Origin: an uncultured Clostridia bacterium
GTDB lineage: Bacteria; Bacillota; Clostridia; Oscillospirales; Oscillospiraceae
Direction of reading: 5' to 3'
Length of the DNA stretch: 34,754 nt
NCBI GenBank assembly: GCA_947169005.1
Contig: CAMVOG010000001.1
Span: forward strand, 1-34,754
The notes beneath the pieces are model-generated. The model had not been told where the DNA came from and made no database searches. It saw nothing but the letters and a program-made list of their open reading frames with translations. The translations under genes were made by a program, and so were the position numbers. Position 1 is the first letter of the stretch, and each line of letters begins with the position of its first letter. This document shows, piece after piece, positions 6,297-14,695 of the stretch.

Positions 6297-7583
6297 ATGA
6301 ATCTCTTTCTCGCCGCCGCGATCGCGCTGATTGCGGGGCTTCTGGTCACGCGGCTGACGAGCCGCCTGCGCCTGCCGGACGTGACGGCCTATCTGATCGC
6401 CGGGGTGCTGGTGGGCCCCTTCGTGCTGGGGCGGCTGGGCGTGCCCGGCCTGGGCTTCAACACCCTGGAGCAGGTGGGCGCCCTGGGCTTCATCCCCACC
6501 ACGGCCCTGGGCTTCATCGCCTTTACCATCGGCAACGAGTTCAAGCCCTCGGACCTGAAAAAGACCGGCAAAAAAATCCTCATCGTCGGCATCTTTGAGG
6601 GCGTGCTGACGAGCCTGGTGGTGGATGCGGTGCTGCTGCTGGCGACTCTCTTCCTCAAGGGCACCGTTTCCGTGGCCGGGGCCATCACCATGGGCGCCAT
6701 CGCCGCCGCCACGGCCCCCGCCGCCACCCTCATGGTGGTGCGCCAGTACAAGGCCAAGGGCGAGGTGGTGGACGTGCTGCTGCCCGTAGTGGCCCTGGAC
6801 GACGCGGTGGGCCTCGCGGTCTTCGCCGTCTCCTTCGGCATCGCCCGGGCCCTCTCGGGCGGCACCGTGGACATGATCTCCATCGCCCTGGAGCCCCTGC
6901 TGCAGATCGTGCTGAGCCTGGTGCTTGGCGCGGCGCTGGGGGAGGTCCTCACCCGGCTGGAGACCCTTTTCCACTCCAACCGCAACCGCACGGCCATGAT
7001 CGTGGGCTTCGTGCTGCTGACGGTGGCCCTTTCCATGCTGGAGTTCGACCTTGGCCCCGTCCACATCTCCTTCTCGGCCCTTCTCACCTGCATGGCCCTG
7101 GGCGTGGTGTTCTGCAACCGCTGCCCCCTGGCCGACGACATGATGGAGAAGGTGGACCGCTGGACCAGCCCCCTCTTCGCCCTCTTCTTCATCCTCAGCG
7201 GCGCGGCCCTGGACCTGAGTGTGTTCCAGAGCGTCGCCGTGGTGGGCATCGGCCTCATTTACATCCTCTTCCGCTGCGTGGGCAAGTACGCGGGCGCGTA
7301 CCTGGGCACCCGCATCACGGGCTACGGCCCCAAGGTCCGCCGCTGGCTGGGCATCACTCTCTTCCCCCAGGCGGGCGTGGCTCTGGGCATGAGCGTCACC
7401 GTCAGCTCCTGGGGCGCGGAGGGCGCGCTGATCCGCAGCATCATTCTCTTCGGCGTGCTGGTCTATGAGCTGGTGGGCCCGGTGATGACGAAATACGCCC
7501 TCACCCGCTCCGGCGACATTCAGCCCATGTCCCCCGAGGTGGCCAACCGCCGGGCCAACGCCCTGGCGGCGAAGAACAAATGA
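6297..7583 (+). CDS. CPA2-family cation/proton antiporter
   Basis: 428 residues with 11-12 predicted membrane helices, matching the Na+/H+ exchanger fold (PF00999) of the CPA2/KefB branch. Diagnostic elements are LPDVTAYLIAGVLVGP at the first helices, TAPAATLMVVRQYKAKG at 139-155, and ALDDAV at 166-171, whose paired Asp residues form the ion-binding and proton-exchange site. It would exchange Na+ or K+ for protons at the cytoplasmic membrane. No TrkA-N/RCK regulatory domain is attached, so it is the short form. The gene is transcribed alone between its own promoter and a strong terminator. The transported ion cannot be told from sequence. Confidence 0.9.
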   Translation: MNLFLAAAIALIAGLLVTRLTSRLRLPDVTAYLIAGVLVGPFVLGRLGVPGLGFNTLEQVGALGFIPTTALGFIAFTIGNEFKPSDLKKTGKKILIVGIFEGVLTSLVVDAVLLLATLFLKGTVSVAGAITMGAIAAATAPAATLMVVRQYKAKGEVVDVLLPVVALDDAVGLAVFAVSFGIARALSGGTVDMISIALEPLLQIVLSLVLGAALGEVLTRLETLFHSNRNRTAMIVGFVLLTVALSMLEFDLGPVHISFSALLTCMALGVVFCNRCPLADDMMEKVDRWTSPLFALFFILSGAALDLSVFQSVAVVGIGLIYILFRCVGKYAGAYLGTRITGYGPKVRRWLGITLFPQAGVALGMSVTVSSWGAEGALIRSIILFGVLVYELVGPVMTKYALTRSGDIQPMSPEVANRRANALAAKNK

Positions 7584-7589
7584 ATTTTT

Positions 7590-7634
7590 ACAGGCTCTGT
7601 CCGCTTTTTCTTGACAGGGCCTGTACTTTTTTAT
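7590..7634 (+). terminator. Terminator of the antiporter gene
   Basis: ACAGGCTCTGTC (7590-7601) pairs with GACAGGGCCTGT (7613-7624), a 12-bp stem with one G-U pair, followed by ACTTTTTTAT. Its 3' arm contains the -35 box of the next promoter. Confidence 0.88.
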
Positions 7635-7639
7635 ACAAT
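7611..7639 (+). promoter_or_regulatory. Promoter of purA-guaA
   Basis: A consensus TTGACA (7611-7616) and TACAAT (7634-7639) are 17 bases apart. The -35 lies in the 3' arm of the preceding terminator and the -10 follows its T-tract. The leader to purA is about 55 bases; no purine riboswitch is evident in it. Confidence 0.75.
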
Positions 7640-7700
7640 ACCCCTGTGATTTAGTGTGATGAAGTATCGATGCTTCACGTGATCGAAAGGATGCGAGCCT

Positions 7701-8972
7701 ATGCTGACTGCTATTGTGGGAACCAACTGGGGCGACGAGGGCAAGGGCCGGATGGTGGACCTGCTCAGCGCCGATTACGATATCGTCTGCCGCTATCAGG
7801 GCGGCAACAACGCGGGGCATACCGTGGTGAACGACAAGGGGAAATTCATCCTCAACCTGCTGCCCTCCGGCATTCTGCGGCCCGAAACCGTGAACGTGAT
7901 GGGCCCCGGCATGGTGGTGGACCTGAAGCACCTCTGCGGCGAGATCGCCCGCCTGCGGGAGGCGGGCATCGAGATCGGGCCGGAGCATCTGAAGCTCAGC
8001 GACCGGGCCGTGATCTGCCTGCCCTATCACGTGCTGCTGGACGGGCTGGAGGAGGATCGGCTGGGGGACGCAAAGTTCGGCTCCACCCGGCGGGGCATCG
8101 CCCCGGTCTATGCGGACAAGTACATGAAGAAGGCCCTGCGCATGGGCGAGCTGCTGGACACGGCGGAGCTGGAAAAGCGGCTGCCCGGCATCGTGGAATG
8201 GAAGAATCTCACGGTGGAAAAGGGTTACGGCGCAGAGGCCGTGGACGCCGGGGCGCTCCTGGCCTGGCTGCGGGAGTACGGCGACCCTCTCAAGCCCTAT
8301 ATCTGCGACGTGTCCGCCTATCTGCGGGAGGCGACGGCGGCGGGCAAGAACGTGATGTTCGAGGCCCAGCTTGGCTCCCTGCGGGACATTGACTACGGCA
8401 TTTACCCCTATACCTCCTCCTCCACGACCCTGGCAGCCTATGCCCCCATCGGGGCGGGCCTCCCCGGCGCGCGGCTGGACCGGGTGGTAGGCATCATGAA
8501 GGCCTATTCCAGCTGCGTGGGCGAGGGCCCCTTCACCTGCGAGCTCTTCGGCCCGGAGGGGGACCGTCTGCGGGAAGCGGGCGGCGAATACGGCGCGGCC
8601 ACGGGTCGCCCCCGGCGCGTGGGCGGCTTCGACGCGGTGGCCTCCCGTTACGGGGCCATGGTCCAGGGCTGCACGGAGATCGCCCTGACGAAGCTGGACG
8701 TGCTGTCCTATATGGAGAGGATCCCCGTCTGCGTGGCCTATGAGATCGACGGGGAGCGGGTGTACGACTTTCCCGTGGGCTCCCGCCTGGAACGGGCCAA
8801 GCCCGTCTATGAAACCTTCGAGGGCTTCGGCGCGGATATTTCCCGCTGCCGCAGCTTCGACGAGCTGCCCGAGGCGGCGCAGCGCTATGTGCGCTACGTG
8901 GAAAAGGAAGTGGGCGTGCCCGTGAAATACGTCTCCGTGGGCGCGAGCCGCGAGGAGATCATCGTTTTATAA
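7701..8972 (+). CDS. purA: Adenylosuccinate synthetase
   Basis: 423 residues. It joins IMP and aspartate using GTP to give adenylosuccinate, the first step from IMP to AMP. The N-terminus carries TNWGDEGKGRMVD: Asp12 is the family's catalytic base and the GDEGKG loop binds GTP and IMP. GGNNAGHTVV near residue 40 holds the catalytic His. The IMP-binding region reads FEAQLGSLRDIDYGIYPYTSS where common bacterial enzymes have FEGAQG-LLDIDHGTYPYVTSS; this divergent form is widespread in Clostridia. The retained Asp argues against the phage PurZ variant, which has Ser. The start is set by GAAAGGA 9 bases upstream. It forms an operon with guaA. Confidence 0.95.
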   Translation: MLTAIVGTNWGDEGKGRMVDLLSADYDIVCRYQGGNNAGHTVVNDKGKFILNLLPSGILRPETVNVMGPGMVVDLKHLCGEIARLREAGIEIGPEHLKLSDRAVICLPYHVLLDGLEEDRLGDAKFGSTRRGIAPVYADKYMKKALRMGELLDTAELEKRLPGIVEWKNLTVEKGYGAEAVDAGALLAWLREYGDPLKPYICDVSAYLREATAAGKNVMFEAQLGSLRDIDYGIYPYTSSSTTLAAYAPIGAGLPGARLDRVVGIMKAYSSCVGEGPFTCELFGPEGDRLREAGGEYGAATGRPRRVGGFDAVASRYGAMVQGCTEIALTKLDVLSYMERIPVCVAYEIDGERVYDFPVGSRLERAKPVYETFEGFGADISRCRSFDELPEAAQRYVRYVEKEVGVPVKYVSVGASREEIIVL

Positions 8973-9015
8973 GTGCTTCGTGCAATAGTGCTCAGTGCTT
9001 AGTGGAGGTGTCATC

Positions 9016-10557
9016 ATGTCACGACAGACCGTGATCATTCTGGATTTCGGCGGACAATACAATCAGCTCATCGCCCGGCGGGTGCGGGAGTGCGGCGTTT
9101 ACTGCGAGCTGCTGCCCTGGACCACGCCCCTGGAGCAAATCAAGGCAAAGGAGCCCATCTGCATCATCTTCACCGGGGGCCCCAACAGCGTTTACGCCCC
9201 CGACGCCCCGCGGGTGGACCCGGCGATCTTCACCTGGGGCGTGCCGATCCTGGGCATCTGCTACGGCTGCCAGCTCATGGCCCACAGCCTGGGCGGGCGG
9301 GTAGTCCCCGCGACCTCGGCCGCGGCCCGGGAATACGGCAAGACGGAGACGGTTTTTGACACGGGCTGCCGCCTCTTCCGCAACCTGCCGGAGGAGAGCG
9401 TGACCTGGATGAGCCACGGGGACTATCTGGAAAAGGTGCCCGAGGGCTTCCGCCTCACGGCGCACACGACGGCCTGCCCCACCGCCGCCATCGCGGACGA
9501 GAGCCGGGGCTTCTACGGCGTGCAGTTCCACCCGGAGGTAAACCACACCCAATTCGGCAAGGAGATGCTGCACCGCTTCCTCTACGAGGTCTGCGGGGCC
9601 CGGGGCGACTGGTCCATGGGGGACTTCTGCCGCCTCACCGTGGCCGCCCTGCGGGAGGAGATCGGCGGCGGCAAGGTGCTGCTGGCCCTCTCCGGCGGCG
9701 TGGACTCCTCCGTGCTGGCCGCGCTGCTGGCCGAGGCGGTGGGCAGTCAGCTCACCTGCGTTTTCGTGGACCACGGCCTCATGCGCAAGAATGAGGGGGA
9801 CGAGGTGCAGGCCGCCTTCGCCAAGTGGGACGTGAATTTCATCCGCGTGAACGCGGAGGAGCGCTTCCTCACGGCCCTGGCGGGCGTGACGGAGCCCGAG
9901 CGCAAGCGCAAGATCATCGGGGAGGAGTTCATCCGCGTCTTCGAGGCCGAAGGAAAGAAGATCGGCAGCGTGGACTTTCTCGCCCAGGGCACCATTTACC
10001 CGGACGTGATCGAATCCGGCGCGGGGGCCGCGGCGGTCATCAAGAGCCACCATAACGTGGGCGGCCTGCCGGATTTCGTGGATTTCAAGGAGATCATTGA
10101 GCCCCTGCGCCTGCTCTTCAAGGACGAGGTGCGGCAGCTTGGCCGGGAGCTGGGCCTGCCCGAATACCTGGTCACGCGCCAGCCCTTCCCCGGCCCCGGC
10201 CTGGCCCTGCGGGTCATCGGAGAGATCACGAAGGAGAAGCTGGACATCGTGCGGGAGGCGGACTTTATCTTCCGCGACGAGGCCGCCAGGGCGGGTCTCG
10301 CGGGCAGCATGAGCCAATACTTCGCCGCTCTCACCAATATGCGCTCCGTGGGCGTCATGGGGGACGGGCGCACCTATGACTACGCCGTGGCCCTCCGCGC
10401 CGTTTCCACCGAGGATTTCATGACCGCCGACTGGGTCCGCCTGCCCTACGACCTGCTGGACCGGGTCAGCGTCCGCATCGTCAACGAGGTCAAGGGCGTC
10501 AACCGCGTGCTGTACGACATCACCAGCAAGCCCCCCGCGACCGTGGAATACGAATAA
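9016..10557 (+). CDS. guaA: GMP synthase (glutamine-hydrolysing)
   Basis: 513 residues, normal length. Residues 1-200 are the class I glutamine amidotransferase: GICYGCQLMAH with nucleophile Cys82, and FHPEV supplying the catalytic His and Glu. Next is the ATP pyrophosphatase with P-loop SGGVDSS near 230. The C-terminal dimerisation domain has PFPGPGLALRVIGEIT and ends KPPATVEYE. It converts XMP to GMP. The ATG at 9016 follows GGAGGTG by 5 bases and is preferred to an upstream in-frame ATG at 8995. With purA 43 bases upstream, the operon holds both branch enzymes of purine nucleotide synthesis. AGTGCTT-type heptamers lie in the gap between the genes. Confidence 0.97.
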   Translation: MSRQTVIILDFGGQYNQLIARRVRECGVYCELLPWTTPLEQIKAKEPICIIFTGGPNSVYAPDAPRVDPAIFTWGVPILGICYGCQLMAHSLGGRVVPATSAAAREYGKTETVFDTGCRLFRNLPEESVTWMSHGDYLEKVPEGFRLTAHTTACPTAAIADESRGFYGVQFHPEVNHTQFGKEMLHRFLYEVCGARGDWSMGDFCRLTVAALREEIGGGKVLLALSGGVDSSVLAALLAEAVGSQLTCVFVDHGLMRKNEGDEVQAAFAKWDVNFIRVNAEERFLTALAGVTEPERKRKIIGEEFIRVFEAEGKKIGSVDFLAQGTIYPDVIESGAGAAAVIKSHHNVGGLPDFVDFKEIIEPLRLLFKDEVRQLGRELGLPEYLVTRQPFPGPGLALRVIGEITKEKLDIVREADFIFRDEAARAGLAGSMSQYFAALTNMRSVGVMGDGRTYDYAVALRAVSTEDFMTADWVRLPYDLLDRVSVRIVNEVKGVNRVLYDITSKPPATVEYE

Positions 10558-10572
10558 GTACGAAGTCCAAAG

Positions 10573-10610
10573 AAGGGGCTGTTGCAATCAATCTTGCAAC
10601 AGCCCCTTTC
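10573..10610 (+). terminator. Terminator of purA-guaA
   Basis: A perfect 15-bp stem AAGGGGCTGTTGCAA / TTGCAACAGCCCCTT (10573-10587, 10594-10608) with loop TCAATC. The T-run is short (TTT), but the stem is very stable. Confidence 0.85.
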
Positions 10611-10664
10611 GCTGCCTGCGGGAACGGGCCGCCGGCGCTTTCTGCGCTTTCTCCGTCGGCGGCC

Positions 10665-10693
10665 TTGAAAACGCTTCCGATGATCGGTATAAT
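10665..10693 (+). promoter_or_regulatory. Promoter of the three-gene signalling operon
   Basis: TTGAAA (10665-10670) and TATAAT (10688-10693) are 17 bases apart, 56 bases before the ATG at 10750. This is near-consensus for the housekeeping sigma factor. Confidence 0.75.
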
Positions 10694-10749
10694 TGTTTAT
10701 AACGCGGAAGAAAAACGGGTCTGTACGGACCGGATTGGAAAGAACGGGT

Positions 10750-12417
10750 ATGGGTGAAGCAAAAAAGACTCTCCGGCGGATGGGCTTTTACTATCTGCTG
10801 ATGGCGATCAATATCATCCCCTGCGCAAACGTGATTCCAGACAGCTTTCCCACCCGGAATCTGTCTACGATCTATCTGCTGATCCTGTGCGTGTGCCTCG
10901 TATTGTATTACGCCCACAGGGTATCTCCGGCCGGCCGCCTTTCGGCCATGATGATGTCGCTTTCATGGATGGCGCTGCTTCTGATCCTGCTGCGCGGGCT
11001 GAAGTACAGCGTTTTTTCCGAGGTCGGCGTTCTGGCCCGGCATATCTGGTACCTGTACTACGTTCCGCTGCTCCTGCTCCCTCTGTTTTTGTTCTATATC
11101 TCTCTTCTCGTCGCGTCGAAGGAATCGACGCGCGGCTCCCGGCTGTGGTGCGGGGCGCTGGTACTGACGGTTCTGTTTATCGCCCTGGTTCTGACGAACG
11201 ACGCGCACCAGCTTGTTTTCCGCTTTCAGCCGGGGTTCCGGCACTGGGACGACAGCTATTCCCACGGCTGGCTCTTTTACACCGTTACGGTCTGGCAATA
11301 TGCGCTCTATCTGGCGGGCATTCTGATCCTGGTGCGCAAATGCCGCGTCAGCAGCGCGAAAAGGAACGCATGGCTCCTTCTGATCCCCTTCGCGTTCGGG
11401 ATCGCCGCGAGCGTGCTTCTGATCACGGGAAAGATGCCGAAGCTGGGCGGCACCAACGCCATCGAGTTTCCCGAGACGCTGATTTTAACGGTTGCGGCCG
11501 TGCTGGAGTGCTGCATGCAGCTGGGGCTGATCCCCACGAACACCGACTACGGAAGGCTGTTTCAGCATTTTTCCATCGCCGCGCAGATCACCGACCAAAA
11601 GGGGAACCCGGTCTACGCCTCCGATTCCGCGGCGCCGCTGACCCCGGCGCAATTTGCCATGGAGGACGGCGGGCGCATGGACGCGCATACCGCGCTGCAT
11701 AAGAAAGCGCTCCCCGGCGGCTTCGGCTTCTGGCAGGACGATCTTACAGAGCTGGACCGGCTGAACGAGGCGCTGGAGGAGGCGAAGGAGGGCCTGGCGC
11801 AGGAGGGAGAGCTGATCCGCCTGCGCGGCGAGCTGAAGGAACGCCGGACGAAGCTGGAGCAGCGGACGCTGGTGTATGACGCCATCGCCCGGCAGACCCA
11901 GAGACAGTCCCGGCTGATCTCCGAGCTGGCGCGGTCCGGCCGCGCGGCAGCGGATGCGGCTGCCAGGGACGCTTGCCGCAAGCGGATCATTCTGCTGGCC
12001 GCCTATATCAAGCGCTACGCGAATCTGATGCTGCTTTCCCGTGAGAGCGGCACGGTGGACGCCGGTGAGCTGGGGCTCTCGTTCGCGGAGCTGCTTCGCC
12101 GCCTGATCGACTGCGGGACCCCCTGTGAGCTCATCCAGAGCGGGGACGGCCTCCTGCCCGCGGAGGCGGCGCTCGCCGTCTTTGAGGCCTTTGAATCACT
12201 GCTGGAGGAAAACGAGGCCTCCCTCCGGGGCGTATTCGTCAAGCTCTCCGCTCACGGGCAGGCGACGCTCAAGCTGACCCTGGAAGATCTGACCGTGCCG
12301 CTTTCCGCCGTCATGGAAGCGCGTCTGCGGCAGTGCGGCGTCGGGCTCGAAAGTCAGCGGGAGGAAAACGTGAGCTACCTATGCTTCACCCTGCCGAAGG
12401 GAGGCGAGCGGGCATGA
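10750..12417 (+). CDS. 7TM sensor protein with degenerate histidine-kinase half
   Basis: 555 residues. The N-terminal 260 residues form seven or eight membrane helices, with TNDAHQLVFRFQPG in a loop as in the histidine-kinase N-terminal 7TM region (PF16927). A long coiled coil follows (about 330-390: LNEALEEAKEGLAQEGEL...), then a DHp-like helix (VYDAIARQTQRQSRLISELA) with no phospho-accepting His where expected, and a tail resembling a GHKL fold without clear N- or G-boxes. It is therefore probably a sensor partner rather than a kinase. ATG at 10750 follows GGAAAG by 7 bases. Its stop overlaps the start of a real kinase as ATGA, suggesting a stoichiometric complex of the two. The ligand is unknown. 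Confidence 0.82.
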   Translation: MGEAKKTLRRMGFYYLLMAINIIPCANVIPDSFPTRNLSTIYLLILCVCLVLYYAHRVSPAGRLSAMMMSLSWMALLLILLRGLKYSVFSEVGVLARHIWYLYYVPLLLLPLFLFYISLLVASKESTRGSRLWCGALVLTVLFIALVLTNDAHQLVFRFQPGFRHWDDSYSHGWLFYTVTVWQYALYLAGILILVRKCRVSSAKRNAWLLLIPFAFGIAASVLLITGKMPKLGGTNAIEFPETLILTVAAVLECCMQLGLIPTNTDYGRLFQHFSIAAQITDQKGNPVYASDSAAPLTPAQFAMEDGGRMDAHTALHKKALPGGFGFWQDDLTELDRLNEALEEAKEGLAQEGELIRLRGELKERRTKLEQRTLVYDAIARQTQRQSRLISELARSGRAAADAAARDACRKRIILLAAYIKRYANLMLLSRESGTVDAGELGLSFAELLRRLIDCGTPCELIQSGDGLLPAEAALAVFEAFESLLEENEASLRGVFVKLSAHGQATLKLTLEDLTVPLSAVMEARLRQCGVGLESQREENVSYLCFTLPKGGERA

Positions 12418-13661
12418 CGGCCTTTGCTTCTCTCTCCGCCCTTGCGCGGGCGCTCTTTGCGCTCTGGGCCCTGCTCCTCTGTCTTGCCAATATCGGCAGC
12501 GCGGTGCTCTCATCGGTCAGACGGCGGTTTCGCTTTGCCGCGCTGGCCCTGCTGCTCTTCCTGCCGGTATATTTCCTGTGGCAGGTGATCTTCGATCTCT
12601 CCCTGTCCCACAGAGGGGGCACCGCCGTCCCGCTCAGCGTGGCCCTGGGCGGCATTCCGCTGATCGCCTGGCTGCCGGTGTTCGCCCTGCTGACAGCGGC
12701 CTCCGCCGTTCTGTTTCTCCGCAATCTCCGTTATGACAGGACCTTCCTTACCCCGGGCACGATCAAGCTCTTCCTTGACGGGCTCCCCTGCGGCGTCTGC
12801 TGCTGGGAGGACAGCGGAAGGGTCCTCTTTTCCAACGTGTGCATGAATCGCCTCTGCGCCGCCGTGACGGACGGTCCGCTGCTCAACGGCAATCAGTTTT
12901 GGGAGGCGGTCTCCGCCAGGATCCTCACCCTGGATGGGACGGTGTGGCGTTTTTCCTGCCGGGAAATGGATCTGGACGGCCAACGTCTGCATGAGATGAT
13001 CGCCTCGGACGTTACGGCGGAATACGCCAAGACCATGACCCTGGAGCGGGACAGGGTGGAGCTGGCCCGGCTCAACGAGCAGCTTCGCAGCTACTATCTC
13101 AGCATCGACGAGGTCGTGAGCCGGCAGGAGGTTTTGCAGGCAAAGGTGAACATCCACGACGAGATGAACCGGCTGATGCTTTCCACGACCGCCGCGGACG
13201 CCGCAGACGAGGAGGAGCTGGACCGGGTCTTCTCCCTGTGGGAGCAAAACGCCCTGCTGCTGTGCATGGAGGCCGGCAGCGACCGGGATACCCGGGCAAT
13301 CGACAGCCTGGAGCAGCTTGCCGCGGCGCTCAGACTCCGGCTCGTCTGGCAGGGCGAGCTGCCGGAGGCCCTTTCGGAGCGGCAGCGCAGTCTGTTCTTT
13401 TCCGCCGCGCAGGAGGCCATGGCCAACGCCGTCAAGCACGCGGAGGCCAAAGCCGTGACGCTGTCCTTTGACGAGAGCGAGGCGGCGCTTTGCTGCCGCT
13501 TTTCCAACGATGGGAAGGCGCCCCCCGGCCCGGTGAGCTTTACCGGAGGGCTGCGGAATCTTGCGCTCCTGGCGGAGCAGCAGGGCGCGTCCGTTTCGGT
13601 CAGCGCCGAAAACGGCTTTACCCTCTCCCTCTGCTTTCCGAAACATCAACCGAACGGCTGA
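12414..13661 (+). CDS. DegS/LytS-like sensor histidine kinase
   Basis: 415 residues. Three hydrophobic segments (about 8-33, 41-60, 78-103), then a PAS-like region (115-205), a coiled coil, and a DHp helix with phospho-acceptor His248 in NIHDEMNRLML. The ATP-binding domain has an N-box EAMANAVKHA (334-343), a short NDGKAP loop and FTGGLRNL (G-box). The H-D-E motif and reduced ATP domain are typical of kinases that pair with LuxR/NarL regulators. It would phosphorylate the regulator encoded 56 bases downstream. The start overlaps the upstream sensor gene by 4 bases. A longer upstream in-frame start exists but lies inside the preceding gene without a ribosome-binding site. Confidence 0.87.
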   Translation: MTAFASLSALARALFALWALLLCLANIGSAVLSSVRRRFRFAALALLLFLPVYFLWQVIFDLSLSHRGGTAVPLSVALGGIPLIAWLPVFALLTAASAVLFLRNLRYDRTFLTPGTIKLFLDGLPCGVCCWEDSGRVLFSNVCMNRLCAAVTDGPLLNGNQFWEAVSARILTLDGTVWRFSCREMDLDGQRLHEMIASDVTAEYAKTMTLERDRVELARLNEQLRSYYLSIDEVVSRQEVLQAKVNIHDEMNRLMLSTTAADAADEEELDRVFSLWEQNALLLCMEAGSDRDTRAIDSLEQLAAALRLRLVWQGELPEALSERQRSLFFSAAQEAMANAVKHAEAKAVTLSFDESEAALCCRFSNDGKAPPGPVSFTGGLRNLALLAEQQGASVSVSAENGFTLSLCFPKHQPNG

Positions 13662-13717
13662 TGCGCTTTTGCGCCGCATCGGGTAAACTGACAGAAAAAC
13701 CGGAAGGAGGTGCCGAA

Positions 13718-14356
13718 GTGGCGTACCGTGTTTTGATCGTGGAGGACCAGGCCATCCCGCGGGAGCTGTTTGAGATCTACGTCCACGCTTCCCCGCAGTT
13801 TGAGCACGTGCTCTCGATCGCCAACGCCTCGGCGGCCCTCTCGGTCTGCCGGAACAACGCGGTGGATCTGATATTGATGGACGTGATGACCGAGCTGGGG
13901 CAAAGCGGACTGGACGCGGCGGAGCAGATCAAGCGGGAGTTCCCGCAGATCAGGATCATCATCGTCACCTCCATGCCCGAGTATTCCTGGCTCAGCCGGG
14001 CGCGGAGGATCGGGGTGGATTCCTTCTGGTACAAGGACGGCCACAAGGACGGCATTCTGGACGTGATGGAGCGGACCATGGCGGGGGAGCACATTTATCC
14101 GGACGAGACCCCTCTCATCCGCATCGGCAACACCACCAACCGGGAATTCACCGAACGGGAGCTGGAGATCCTCAAGGAGCTGACCACCGGAGATACCAAC
14201 GCCGAGATCGCCCGGCGGCTCTGCGTATCGGTGGCCACGGTCAAAAGCCACATCCTGCATCTGATGGAGAAGACCGGCTTCCGGACCCGCACGGAGCTGG
14301 TATCCGAAGCCAGGGGACTGGGCATCGTGATCAAGGACAGGCGGGAGGAAGAATAG
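13718..14356 (+). CDS. LuxR/NarL-family response regulator
   Basis: 212 residues. The receiver domain has acidic pocket E9/D10 and phospho-acceptor Asp55 in LILMDVM; the switch Thr lies in IIIVTSMPEY, and the conserved Lys in FWYKDG. The C-terminal LuxR helix-turn-helix is FTERELEILKELTTGDTNAE through VSVATVKSHILHLMEKTGF (about 147-200). It starts with GTG at 13718, 6 bases after GGAAGGAGGT. It is the natural output of the kinase encoded just upstream. The next gene on the same strand is the giant Cys-rich secreted protein, a plausible target, but no binding site could be assigned. Confidence 0.93.
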   Translation: MAYRVLIVEDQAIPRELFEIYVHASPQFEHVLSIANASAALSVCRNNAVDLILMDVMTELGQSGLDAAEQIKREFPQIRIIIVTSMPEYSWLSRARRIGVDSFWYKDGHKDGILDVMERTMAGEHIYPDETPLIRIGNTTNREFTERELEILKELTTGDTNAEIARRLCVSVATVKSHILHLMEKTGFRTRTELVSEARGLGIVIKDRREEE

Positions 14357-14373
14357 CGTTTTTCCATACGGAT

Positions 14374-14404
14374 CGGCCGGACGCGCATGCCGCGCGTCCG
14401 GCCG
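14374..14404 (+). terminator. Stem-loop after the signalling operon (copy 1)
   Basis: A perfect 13-bp stem CGGCCGGACGCGC / GCGCGTCCGGCCG with loop ATGCC. There is no T-run after it. The core 27 bases are repeated exactly at 14562-14588, upstream of the next gene. Confidence 0.6.
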
Positions 14405-14695
14405 TGTGTCGACAAAGTGTCGACGCACGGCGTAAGAAGGGAAAATCAAACCGATTTTCCCTTCTTACATAGATGAAAACGTGAGGGGGAGTCCCCTCCC
14501 CCTCACAGACCCCCATGCGAATCCGCAAGGGTCAGTTTATGTTTACGTTTGTTTACAGTCTGCCGGACGCGCATGCCGCGCGTCCGGCTTTCTTATGGCA
14601 AAAATCAGCCGATCGGTTGATGCGGGGCAGAGAGCCTTCTGCTATGCTTACAATTGGGTTATACTACAACGCTCAAACAGAACGGAGGTCCGCAT
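14405..14695 (+). promoter_or_regulatory. Hairpin-rich leader region of the giant secreted-protein gene
   Basis: This gene-free stretch contains GTGTCGACAAAGTGTCGAC (direct repeat, 14407-14425), a perfect 16-bp hairpin GTAAGAAGGGAAAATC / GATTTTCCCTTCTTAC (14432-14468), a 10-bp hairpin GTGAGGGGGA / TCCCCCTCAC (14481-14506) and the repeated GCCGGACGCGC hairpin (14562-14588) followed by TTTCTTAT. A possible -10 TATGCT preceded by TG is at 14643-14648, or TATACT at 14660-14665; neither has a convincing -35. GGAGGT (14684-14689) is the ribosome-binding site. Confidence 0.5.
14562..14594 (+). terminator. Stem-loop terminator (copy 2 of the repeated hairpin)
   Basis: GCCGGACGCGC (14562-14572), loop ATGCC, GCGCGTCCGGC (14578-14588), then TTTCTTAT. 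This copy has the short T-run that the first copy lacks, so termination before the giant gene is more likely here. Confidence 0.6.

Noticed and set aside
6255..8030. 591-codon minus-strand frame over the antiporter and purA start
   Set aside because: It spans a clear terminator, promoter and two known genes on the other strand, and its product is His/Gln/Ala-rich low complexity.
7701..8972. PurZ (2-aminoadenine pathway) instead of PurA
   Set aside because: The GDEGKG Asp is retained, whereas PurZ has Ser there, and the gene sits with guaA in a housekeeping operon.
9019..10587. 522-codon minus-strand frame opposite guaA
   Set aside because: guaA on the plus strand is complete with all catalytic motifs; the antisense product has no recognisable domain.
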